Source: an uncultured Actinomyces sp.
GTDB taxonomy: Bacteria > Actinomycetota > Actinomycetes > Actinomycetales > Actinomycetaceae
DNA length: 28,163 nt
Direction of reading: 5' to 3'
NCBI GenBank assembly: GCA_915063485.1
Contig: CAJZDJ010000014.1
Location: 1-28,163 of the forward strand
Part shown: one piece after another, positions 21,485 through 28,163 of the stretch
Layout of the letters: every line of letters begins with the position of its first letter
How positions within the stretch are numbered: the first letter of the stretch is position 1
Translations under genes and position numbers: made by a program
The notes under the pieces: model-generated
Told to the model about the DNA's origin: nothing
Seen by the model: the letters and a program-made list of their open reading frames with translations, nothing else
Database searches by the model: none

Positions 21485-22738
21485 GTGAGTTTTCCAAATC
21501 AACTGATCATTTTGGGCTCTACTGGGTCAATTGGGACCCAAGCCCTGGACGTAGTGCGTGAGCTTAAAGCTAGCGGCCAAAGCGATATCCAGGTGCTTGG
21601 TCTAGCGGCTGGTGGGGGGCAGCTGGAGCTGCTAGCTCAGCAGGTGGTGGAGTTTAGCCCGCGCGTGGTGGCGGTGGCTTGTCCTAGCGCCGCCGCTAAG
21701 CTACCGGATTTGATCAGCCACTATGGTGCGGCCGATAACTGCCCGCAGGTGCAGATTCTCAGCGGCCCCGACGCCGCTGCTGAGCTGGTGCGTAGCCTAG
21801 CTATGGGACAGGCGGGCACGGTACTTAACGGCATTACTGGTTCGGTTGGTTTGGCTGCCACTTTAGCTACTTTGGCCGACGGCGCCCGCCTGGCACTGGC
21901 TAATAAGGAATCTTTAGTGGTGGGTGGCGCCCTGGTAAAGCAGGCCCTAGCCTACCCGGGCCAGGTGGTGCCGGTTGACTCTGAGCACAGTGCTATCGCC
22001 CAGGCCCTGCTAAGTGGCCGCCACGAAAAGGGTTTAACTAGCCCGGTAGTTAGCGGTTACAGTGAGGTCTCACGTCTGATCCTGACCGCCTCTGGGGGGC
22101 CGTTTAGGGGTAAAAAACGCGAGCAGCTCAGCCAGGTAACTGCCGCCCAGGCTTTAGCTCACCCCACCTGGTCAATGGGTCCGGTAGTTACGGTTAACTC
22201 TTCCACGCTGGTCAATAAGGGCCTAGAGCTAATTGAGGCCCACCTTTTGTTTGATGTGGACGCCAGCGACATTGATGTGGTGGTTCACCCCCAGTCAATC
22301 GTGCACTCTATGGTGGAATTCGTCGACGGCGCCACTATCGCCCAGGCTAGCCCGCCCGACATGCGTTTGCCGATCGCCCTGGGCATGACTTGGCCCCACC
22401 GCCCACGCCTGGTGGGTAAGCTAACTAAACCCACCGACTTTACTAAGGTAAGCAGCTGGGATTTTGAACCGGTAGATAACCACACCTTCCCGGCTCTGCA
22501 GCTAGCCCGTCACGCCGTCAGCGCCTCGCCTACTCATCCGGCAGTGTTTAACGCAGCCAATGAGCAGGCCGTAGATGCTTTCCTGAAAGGCGCCCTGAAC
22601 TGGGTGGATATCGTAGATATCGATATTGCGGTAGTAAACGAACATGATGGGGTTAGCACCCCCAGTTTGGATGATGTATTGGCGGTGGACCGCTGGGCGC
22701 GTGCACGCGCAGATGAACTGATCGCGGCGAAAGGCTAA
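21485..22738 (+). CDS. dxr: 1-deoxy-D-xylulose-5-phosphate reductoisomerase
   Basis: 417 aa. It performs the second step of the MEP isoprenoid pathway, making 2-C-methyl-D-erythritol 4-phosphate with NADPH. The NADPH-binding loop GSTGSIG is at residues 11-17. Substrate and metal motifs are NKESLVVGG and VPVDSEHSAIAQ, followed by LTASGGPFRG and HPTWSMGPVVTVNSSTLVNKGLE. The start is GTG 21485 with GGGAG at 21476-21480. A short loop after SAIAQALLSG (HEKGLTSPVVSGYSE) is a little longer than usual. It groups with ispG, the sixth-step enzyme, around a site-2 protease. Confidence 0.96.
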   Translation: MSFPNQLIILGSTGSIGTQALDVVRELKASGQSDIQVLGLAAGGGQLELLAQQVVEFSPRVVAVACPSAAAKLPDLISHYGAADNCPQVQILSGPDAAAELVRSLAMGQAGTVLNGITGSVGLAATLATLADGARLALANKESLVVGGALVKQALAYPGQVVPVDSEHSAIAQALLSGRHEKGLTSPVVSGYSEVSRLILTASGGPFRGKKREQLSQVTAAQALAHPTWSMGPVVTVNSSTLVNKGLELIEAHLLFDVDASDIDVVVHPQSIVHSMVEFVDGATIAQASPPDMRLPIALGMTWPHRPRLVGKLTKPTDFTKVSSWDFEPVDNHTFPALQLARHAVSASPTHPAVFNAANEQAVDAFLKGALNWVDIVDIDIAVVNEHDGVSTPSLDDVLAVDRWARARADELIAAKG

Positions 22739-22744
22739 ACACGC

Positions 22745-24052
22745 ATGTATTGGCTGGGCATAGTTATCTTCATTGTGGGGCTACTGATTTCGGTGGCCCT
22801 GCACGAGCTGGGACATATGATTCCGGCCAAAGCTTTTGGCGTTAAGGTTTACGAGTACTTCATTGGTTTTGGGCCGCGTATTTGGTCACGGCAAAAAGGC
22901 GAAACCGAATATGGCCTAAAAGCCCTACCCCTGGGTGGGTATGTGCGTATGGCCGGTATGCTGCCGCCAGCTAAACCCGGCCACCCTGACAAAGTTAACT
23001 CTAAAGGCGAGCTAGGCATGGTGGGCCAAGCCCGGCAAGAGTCACTAGCTGAGCTAGGCCCAGGTGAAGAGCACAAAGCCTTCTACCATTTAAGCGCCCC
23101 CAAAAAACTGGTGGTTATGTTTGGTGGCCCCGTGATGAACCTGATTTTGTCAGGGGTGCTAATCATCGTCTCAATGAGTTTCATTGGGGTACCTAAAGCC
23201 ACCAACACCCTGGCTGGGGTATCTAACTGCCTACCCACCATTGAATCTGGTCAGTCAACATGCGACACCAAAGCCACGGTTCCCGCTCGCGCAGCGGGCT
23301 TAAAACCCGGTGACACCATCACCTCCTGGGATGGCCAGCAAGTCAATGACTGGACCCAGCTGCAAACCGCTATCGCTAACACCAAAGCTGGCAGCGGCGT
23401 CGTCGTAACCGTAAAGCGAGGAGGCCATAGCCAGCAGCTAAACGTGGTGCCCACCCAAGTGACCCGGGTCGTGCAAGACGCCCGGGGTAAAGCCCTAGCC
23501 GCCCCCGACGGCTCAGCATTAACCCGCACCACCACCTTCGTGGGCATCAGCCCGCAAATCAGCGGCCAACCTGTCTCGCTGGGCACGGCCCTAAAAACTA
23601 CCTGGCTGGTTAACGTCTCCACCCTCAAAGCCATTGTCACCTTGCCGGCAGGCCTCTACCACCGGGTGCTAAGCGCCCTGGGGCAAGAATCCACCTCAAA
23701 CCAGTCGCTGGTGTCAATCGTGGGAGTCGGGCGTATGGCCGGGCAGGTATCAAGCGGCGGCGGTGGGGTAGTGGACCTGTCGGTGCGCGCATACTCCATG
23801 CTGATGCTACTAGCCAGCCTTAACGCAGCCCTGTTCGCATTCAACATGATCCCACTGCTGCCTCTAGACGGTGGACATATTGCCGGAGCTATCTGGGAAG
23901 GCCTGCGTCGCAGCTTCGCCAAACTACGTAAAGCCCCAGATCCGGGGCCAGTTGACACCGCTAAACTGCTACCAATTGGGCAGGGTGTGTTTATCTTACT
24001 GCTAATTGTGGGATGTCTCTTGATCTGGGCAGATATAGCTGCCCCGGTTTAG
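22745..24052 (+). CDS. Site-2 protease, M50 family (RseP/Rip1-like)
   Basis: 435 aa intramembrane zinc protease. The zinc motif HELGH is at residues 20-24 in the first membrane segment. The third ligand Asp375 is in LLPLDGGH in a late segment, preceded by FNMIP. A PDZ domain (about 180-240; [17 protein letters not shown]) lies in the extracytoplasmic loop, and four membrane segments are expected. The mycobacterial relative Rip1 cuts anti-sigma factors. The substrate here is unknown. The loop between the first segment and the GGPVMN helix carries an extra hydrophilic stretch. It starts 6 nt after dxr and is followed after 8 nt by ispG. Confidence 0.94.
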   Translation: MYWLGIVIFIVGLLISVALHELGHMIPAKAFGVKVYEYFIGFGPRIWSRQKGETEYGLKALPLGGYVRMAGMLPPAKPGHPDKVNSKGELGMVGQARQESLAELGPGEEHKAFYHLSAPKKLVVMFGGPVMNLILSGVLIIVSMSFIGVPKATNTLAGVSNCLPTIESGQSTCDTKATVPARAAGLKPGDTITSWDGQQVNDWTQLQTAIANTKAGSGVVVTVKRGGHSQQLNVVPTQVTRVVQDARGKALAAPDGSALTRTTTFVGISPQISGQPVSLGTALKTTWLVNVSTLKAIVTLPAGLYHRVLSALGQESTSNQSLVSIVGVGRMAGQVSSGGGGVVDLSVRAYSMLMLLASLNAALFAFNMIPLLPLDGGHIAGAIWEGLRRSFAKLRKAPDPGPVDTAKLLPIGQGVFILLLIVGCLLIWADIAAPV

Positions 24053-24060
24053 GTGCAATA

Positions 24061-25257
24061 ATGGCAGGCGTGAATAATGCATCGATTGCTTTGGGAATCC
24101 CCACGCTGCGTGAAGAACAGCCCGTTCTAGGTAAGCGTAAGCCCACCCGCAAAATCATGGTGGGATCCGTGCCGGTAGGTGGCGACGCACCGATAAGCGT
24201 GCAGTCCATGACCACCACCAAAACCCACGACATCGGCGCAACCTTGCAGCAGATCGCTGAGCTGACCGCTGCCGGCTGCGACATTGTGCGCGTAGCCTGC
24301 CCCACCGATAAGGACGCCGAAGCACTGCCCATTATCGCTAAGCAGTCACGCATCCCGGTGATCGCCGACATTCACTTCCAACCCAAATACGTCTACGCCG
24401 CCATTAAGGCCGGCTGCGGCGCAGTGCGCGTAAACCCCGGTAACATCCGTAAATTCGATGACCAGGTAGCCGAAATCTGCAAGATGGCCTCCGACTACGG
24501 CGTCAGCCTACGTATCGGTGTAAACGCCGGCTCGCTAGACCCGCGCCTACTGAAGAAGTACGGCAAAGCCACCCCGGAGGCCCTGGTGGAGTCAGCCGTG
24601 TGGGAAGCCAGCCTGTTTGAAGAAAACGACTTCCACGACTTTAAAATCTCCGTCAAGCACAACGACCCGGTCACCATGGTCCAGGCCTACCGCCTGCTAA
24701 GCGAAAAAGGTAACTGGCCCCTACACCTGGGGGTAACCGAAGCCGGCCCCGCCTTCCAGGGCACCATTAAATCCTGCGCCGCTTTCGGCGTGCTACTAGC
24801 TGAAGGCATTGGCGACACCATCCGCGTCTCCCTGTCAGCCCCGCCGGTAGAAGAAGTCAAGGTTGGCACCAAGCTGCTTGAATTCATGGGCCTGCGCCCG
24901 CGCAAGCTAGAGATTGTTTCCTGCCCCTCCTGCGGCCGCGCCCAGGTGGACGTGTGGACCCTAGCCGAAAAGGTTGAAGAAGGCCTCAAAGACGTCAAGG
25001 CCCCGCTGCGTGTGGCCGTTATGGGCTGCGTCGTTAACGGCCCCGGTGAGGCCCGCGAAGCCGACCTAGGCTGTGCCTCCGGTAACGGCAAGGGACAGAT
25101 CTTCGTACGCGGCAAGGTTGTAGAAACTGTGCCCGAAGATCGCATCGTAGAAACCGTGCTGCGCTACGCCAACGACATGGCCGCAGACATGGCTGCCGAG
25201 ATGGGTGAGGAAGCACTAGAAAACGCTGCCCCACAGGTGATGGTGCCCTCAGCCTGA
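24061..25257 (+). CDS. ispG: 4-hydroxy-3-methylbut-2-en-1-yl diphosphate synthase
   Basis: 398 aa from ATG 24061 with AGGTG at 24051-24055; an in-frame start at 24013 lies inside the protease gene and is rejected. IspG converts MEcPP to HMBPP in the MEP pathway using a [4Fe-4S] cluster. The cluster cysteines are C288 and C291 (SCPSCGR) and C323 ([11 protein letters not shown]), with the conserved Glu following at 330. The TIM-barrel part has [15 protein letters not shown] and [14 protein letters not shown] short Ala/Met-rich tail ends the protein. The stop overlaps the next start by one base. Confidence 0.97.
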   Translation: MAGVNNASIALGIPTLREEQPVLGKRKPTRKIMVGSVPVGGDAPISVQSMTTTKTHDIGATLQQIAELTAAGCDIVRVACPTDKDAEALPIIAKQSRIPVIADIHFQPKYVYAAIKAGCGAVRVNPGNIRKFDDQVAEICKMASDYGVSLRIGVNAGSLDPRLLKKYGKATPEALVESAVWEASLFEENDFHDFKISVKHNDPVTMVQAYRLLSEKGNWPLHLGVTEAGPAFQGTIKSCAAFGVLLAEGIGDTIRVSLSAPPVEEVKVGTKLLEFMGLRPRKLEIVSCPSCGRAQVDVWTLAEKVEEGLKDVKAPLRVAVMGCVVNGPGEAREADLGCASGNGKGQIFVRGKVVETVPEDRIVETVLRYANDMAADMAAEMGEEALENAAPQVMVPSA

Positions 25258-26168
25258 TGCTGCGTTTGCATCGCGACCCGCATCCGCTCACGCCCGCCAA
25301 TAGCACTGCGCTAATGCAGCTGTTGGCGGGCGACGCCGTAGCGGGAGTACAACTAGGGGCGCAAATTAGCCGCTGGGATTACTGGGGTAGGGGAGACGTA
25401 GTAGCCTGCGGCACCCCCCAACCCCACGCTGGCGCTTGGGCTACCGGCTCACTTATCCTCTACGGCCAGCGCCATTGCAGCCCCAGTGAGTTAAAAGCCC
25501 TAGCCAGCCATGGGCGCCCACGGTTAACTAGGCGCGGCTCAGTGATGGGGCCAGCTGATGATGTGGCCGCGCTGTGGCCGTATTTGGATCAGCGCCATTT
25601 GGCGGTGCGCCAGGCGCGTTGGAATCAGCCTTTGCTGCTAGCCCCGCCGGCTGAGCAGCTAGTTCAGGCTTTGGCAGCTACTAGCTATAGCTGCGCCGAT
25701 GAGCTGGTGGCAGCGGCCGTTAGCCAAACCCAAGCGGCCCAGGTGGGGATGGAACCGCTGGTACTGCCGGCGGCAGTGGCCATGTTTAAAGAAGAAGTGG
25801 GTTTTGACCCGCTAGTTAGCGGCTCTGGCTATGGGCGCCATATCAGCCAGTTAATTGAGCAGGGGCGCAGCTACGTACTTCTCGACGACGGCGCCGGCCA
25901 CCCCGGCAACGCCCAGGTGGCTTTTAAAGCTGATGTGGGTAGCTTATGGAACTCGGTAGCCCAAATAACCGGCGTGTGGACCCGCCCTGACCTGCGCGGT
26001 AGGGGACTGGCTAAAGTGGCGCTGGGGCGAGTGTTGGCCTTGATTTACACCCAACACCAGGTCAGCCATATCAGCTTGTATGTTAATGATTTCAACCTGG
26101 CGGCCCTGGGCCTGTATAAATCTTTAGGTTTTACGCAGGTGGGCACCATGAGCACAGTGCTGCTGTAA
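25257..26168 (+). CDS. DUF4081-type GNAT family acetyltransferase
   Basis: 303 aa. The C-terminal half is a GNAT domain: MFKEEVGFDPL, GRSYVLLDDG, VAFKADVGS, then the acetyl-CoA motif DLRGRGLAKVAL and the typical SLYVNDFNLAALGLYKSLGF. The N-terminal 140 or so residues match the DUF4081 domain that accompanies this acetyltransferase type in Actinobacteria. The acceptor is unknown. It lies directly after ispG with a one-base overlap (TGATG), as in many related genomes, so it is translated with the isoprenoid genes. It has no membrane segment. Confidence 0.9.
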   Translation: MLRLHRDPHPLTPANSTALMQLLAGDAVAGVQLGAQISRWDYWGRGDVVACGTPQPHAGAWATGSLILYGQRHCSPSELKALASHGRPRLTRRGSVMGPADDVAALWPYLDQRHLAVRQARWNQPLLLAPPAEQLVQALAATSYSCADELVAAAVSQTQAAQVGMEPLVLPAAVAMFKEEVGFDPLVSGSGYGRHISQLIEQGRSYVLLDDGAGHPGNAQVAFKADVGSLWNSVAQITGVWTRPDLRGRGLAKVALGRVLALIYTQHQVSHISLYVNDFNLAALGLYKSLGFTQVGTMSTVLL

Positions 26169-26254
26169 ATGCTGTTATAAACCTGCTTTAGTTTTAAACA
26201 GCTAAGTAGGCCAGACAACACCAGCTTCACTTAGCTACTGGGCTTGGCTACGCG

Positions 26255-26269
26255 TAACATATACGTGTG
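26255..26269 (+). promoter_or_regulatory. Possible -10 element giving a leaderless proS mRNA
   Basis: TAACAT at 26255-26260 fits the TANNNT -10 pattern and stands exactly where transcription would begin at or next to the proS GTG (26267). No ribosome binding site is visible. The -35 (TTAGCT, 26231-26236, 18-nt spacing) is poor. Pattern-based only. Confidence 0.4.
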
Positions 26270-28078
26270 CTTCAGACAATGACCAACGCCTTTATCCGTA
26301 CTTTGCGTGAGGATCCTGCCGACGCAGAGGTAGCTAGCCACAAACTACTGGTGCGTGCTGGCTATATTCGCCGCGCTGCCCCGGGAATCTACACCTGGCT
26401 ACCACTAGGACTGCGCACCTTGCGCAAGGTGGAGCAGGTGGTGCGTGAAGAGATGGATACTATCGCGCAGGAAGTACACTTCCCGGCTCTGCTCAGCGCC
26501 GACCCCTACAAGGCCACCGACCGCTGGGAAGAATACGGCCCCACCCTGTTCAAACTGCATGACCGTAAAGGTGGGGACTACATGCTGGCCCCCACCCACG
26601 AGGAAATGTTCACCTTGCTAGTCAAGGACATGTACTCTTCCTACAAGGATCTGCCTGTTTCTCTCTACCAGATCCAGACCAAGTACCGTGATGAGGCTCG
26701 TCCGCGCGCAGGCTTGATCCGTGGGCGCGAGTTCATCATGAAAGACTCTTACTCCTTCGACATTGACGACGCCGGCCTGGAACGCTCCTACCAGCTACAC
26801 CGCGCCGTTTACCAGCGTATTTTTGAGCGCCTGGGTCTCGAATACGTAATCGTTAACGCCATGAGTGGAGCCATGGGGGGCTCCCACTCTGAAGAGTTCC
26901 TACACCCTTCACCCATTGGTGAAGACACTTTCGTGCGCTCTGCCGGTGGCTACGCCGCCAACGCTGAGGCCGTCACCACCCCGGTGCCCGAGGCTGTGGA
27001 TGCTTCCAACGAGCCGGCCCCGGTGGAGGTCGACACCCCTGAATGCCCCACCATTGAATCCCTGGTGGAGCTGTTCAACACCAAATACCCGCGCGCCGAC
27101 CGCCCCTGGAGCGCCGCCGACACGCTTAAGAACGTAGTGGTTAACCTGACCCACCCTGACGGCTCCCAAGAGTTGCTGGTAATTGGTCTGCCCGGTGACC
27201 GTGAAGTGGATATGAAGCGCCTAGAGGCCGCCGTGGCCCCGGCAGAAGTGGAAATGGCTGGTCACGAGCAGCTAGCCAAGCACCCTGAGCTGGTGGCTGG
27301 TTACATTGGCCCGCAGGTGGTGGGTCCCAACTCGCCTAAGCGTGTGGCTCAGGTGGTCGACGGCGTCGAGCAGCTTAGCGGCAGCGTGCGTTACCTGCTA
27401 GATCCGCGTGTAGTAGAGGGCACCAGCTGGATCACCGGCGCTAACGCCGACCAGCGCCACGTCTACCACCTGGTAGCTGGGCGCGACTTTAAGGCTGATG
27501 GGGTAATTGAGGCCGCTGAGGTGCGCCCCGGCGACCCGGCCCCCGACGGCTCTGGCCCGCTAGAGCTAGCCCGTGGTATCGAAATCGGTCACATCTTCGC
27601 CCTGGGGCGCAAGTACGCTAACGCCCTAGACCTAAAGGTGCTCGACCAGAACGGTAAAGCCCAGGTGGTAACCATGGGTTCTTACGGCATCGGGGTTTCA
27701 CGTGTACTAGCAGCCCTGGCTGAAACCAACTGCGACGAGCACGGCCTAGCTTGGCCCGTGCACCTGGCCCCCTACCACGTGCAGGTACTGGCCACCGGTA
27801 AGGATGAGGCAGTATTTGAAGCTGCCACCACCATTGCCAGCGAGCTAGATGGCCTAGGCTACGACGTGCTATTTGATGACCGTCGCAAGGTCAGCGCAGG
27901 CGTTAAGTTTGCTGACTCTGAACTACTGGGCATGCCCTACATTGTGGTGGTAGGGCGCGACCTAGCTAAGGACGGCACTGTAGAAATCCGCAACCGTCGC
28001 AGCGGCGAGCGTATCAGTGTTAGCGCTGAGCAGGCTGTAGCCCAGCTAAACGAGCTGCTAGCAGCCCAGCTACGCTAA
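26267..28078 (+). CDS. proS: Prolyl-tRNA synthetase (bacterial type)
   Basis: 603 aa class II synthetase that attaches proline to tRNA-Pro. N-terminal [19 protein letters not shown] is typical. Motif 2 is at about 138-161 ([10 protein letters not shown], then [12 protein letters not shown]). An editing INS domain lies at about 225-390 and motif 3 reads [14 protein letters not shown]; an anticodon-binding domain closes the protein. An INS domain inserted between motifs 2 and 3 marks the bacterial, editing-competent form. The start is GTG 26267, which may be leaderless; ATG 26279 is an alternative that removes four residues. The MEP genes, GNAT gene and proS follow one another as in many Actinobacteria. 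Confidence 0.96.
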   Translation: MLQTMTNAFIRTLREDPADAEVASHKLLVRAGYIRRAAPGIYTWLPLGLRTLRKVEQVVREEMDTIAQEVHFPALLSADPYKATDRWEEYGPTLFKLHDRKGGDYMLAPTHEEMFTLLVKDMYSSYKDLPVSLYQIQTKYRDEARPRAGLIRGREFIMKDSYSFDIDDAGLERSYQLHRAVYQRIFERLGLEYVIVNAMSGAMGGSHSEEFLHPSPIGEDTFVRSAGGYAANAEAVTTPVPEAVDASNEPAPVEVDTPECPTIESLVELFNTKYPRADRPWSAADTLKNVVVNLTHPDGSQELLVIGLPGDREVDMKRLEAAVAPAEVEMAGHEQLAKHPELVAGYIGPQVVGPNSPKRVAQVVDGVEQLSGSVRYLLDPRVVEGTSWITGANADQRHVYHLVAGRDFKADGVIEAAEVRPGDPAPDGSGPLELARGIEIGHIFALGRKYANALDLKVLDQNGKAQVVTMGSYGIGVSRVLAALAETNCDEHGLAWPVHLAPYHVQVLATGKDEAVFEAATTIASELDGLGYDVLFDDRRKVSAGVKFADSELLGMPYIVVVGRDLAKDGTVEIRNRRSGERISVSAEQAVAQLNELLAAQLR

Positions 28079-28101
28079 CAAAAGCAGAGCTTTAGCGCTG
28101 G

Positions 28102-28125
28102 CTTTAAGCACTAAAGTGCTTAAAG
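28102..28125 (+). terminator. Hairpin after proS
   Basis: CTTTAAGCAC (28102-28111) pairs perfectly with GTGCTTAAAG (28116-28125) around TAAA. An A-run rather than a T-run follows, so it could be a weak terminator or a 3'-end stabiliser for proS mRNA. Confidence 0.5.
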
Positions 28126-28147
28126 TACCCAAAAAGCGTGGGGGGCG

Positions 28148-28163
28148 GGCTGGTTAACCAGCC
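28148..28163. repeat. 16-bp perfect palindrome at the window edge
   Basis: GGCTGGTTAACCAGCC reads the same on both strands. It ends exactly at the window boundary, so it may be the visible part of a longer terminator or regulatory site. Confidence 0.5.

Noticed and set aside
24013..24060. Earlier start for ispG inside the protease gene
   Set aside because: It encodes 16 residues unlike IspG and overlaps the end of the M50 gene; ATG 24061 has AGGTG upstream.

Overview
The window looks like core chromosome of an actinobacterium, most likely a moderate-GC member of the Actinomycetaceae (Actinomyces-like; the genus is inference). Three things support this. The gene order is a classic actinobacterial run: rpsP-khpA-rimM-trmD-rplS-lepB-rnhB-DUF2469-yraN-yifB-dprA-xerC, then M23-rpsB-tsf-pyrH-frr-cdsA-rlmN-DivIVA-like-dxr-M50-ispG-GNAT-proS. 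DUF2469 and the DUF4081-GNAT type are actinobacterial families. GTG starts are frequent and base composition is by eye in the high 50s % GC. Leucine codon use is odd for such a genome: CTA is as common as CTG even in elongation factor Ts.

Layout. 1-1565 (minus strand): the 5' part of an ABC-2 type permease and its complete ATPase, a drug/antibiotic-type exporter pair. 1566-2002: divergent intergenic region with a possible rpsP promoter and structured leader. 2003-7419: translation/secretion block with rpsP, khpA, rimM, a trmD carrying a C-terminal acetyltransferase domain, rplS, lepB, rnhB and a DUF2469 gene. 7405-7510: degenerate short repeats followed by an ankyrin-repeat gene (7547-8635) that interrupts the usual order. 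8812-12837: yraN, yifB/comM-like, dprA and xerC, tightly packed or overlapping; a DNA uptake/recombination group. 12551-13543 (minus): a secreted M23-family protein whose reading frame runs 287 nt into the 3' end of xerC. 13696-15159: an amino-acid permease. 15160-15397: rpsB leader with several hairpins. 15398-18574: rpsB, tsf, pyrH, frr. 18635-25257: membrane lipid and isoprenoid genes (cdsA, dxr, ispG) mixed with rlmN, a DivIVA-like protein and a site-2 protease. 25257-28078: a DUF4081-GNAT acetyltransferase and prolyl-tRNA synthetase.

How they fit together. Most genes serve translation: ribosomal proteins S16, L19 and S2, factors EF-Ts and RRF, the tRNA/rRNA methyltransferases TrmD and RlmN, 16S maturation by RimM, and ProRS. 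A second theme is envelope biogenesis: signal peptidase, CDP-diacylglycerol synthase, MEP-pathway isoprenoid synthesis, site-2 protease and a DivIVA-like protein. Accessory genes are the ABC exporter, the ankyrin protein and the amino-acid permease. I found no tRNA, rRNA, CRISPR array, insertion sequence or prophage gene.

The most notable observations are the TrmD-acetyltransferase fusion with its Ala/Pro-rich insertion, the structured rpsB leader, the M23/xerC antisense overlap, the ankyrin protein with an unassigned C-terminal domain, the four-fold repeat in the DivIVA-like protein, and the CTA codon preference. I see no clear complete, previously undescribed multi-gene system here.
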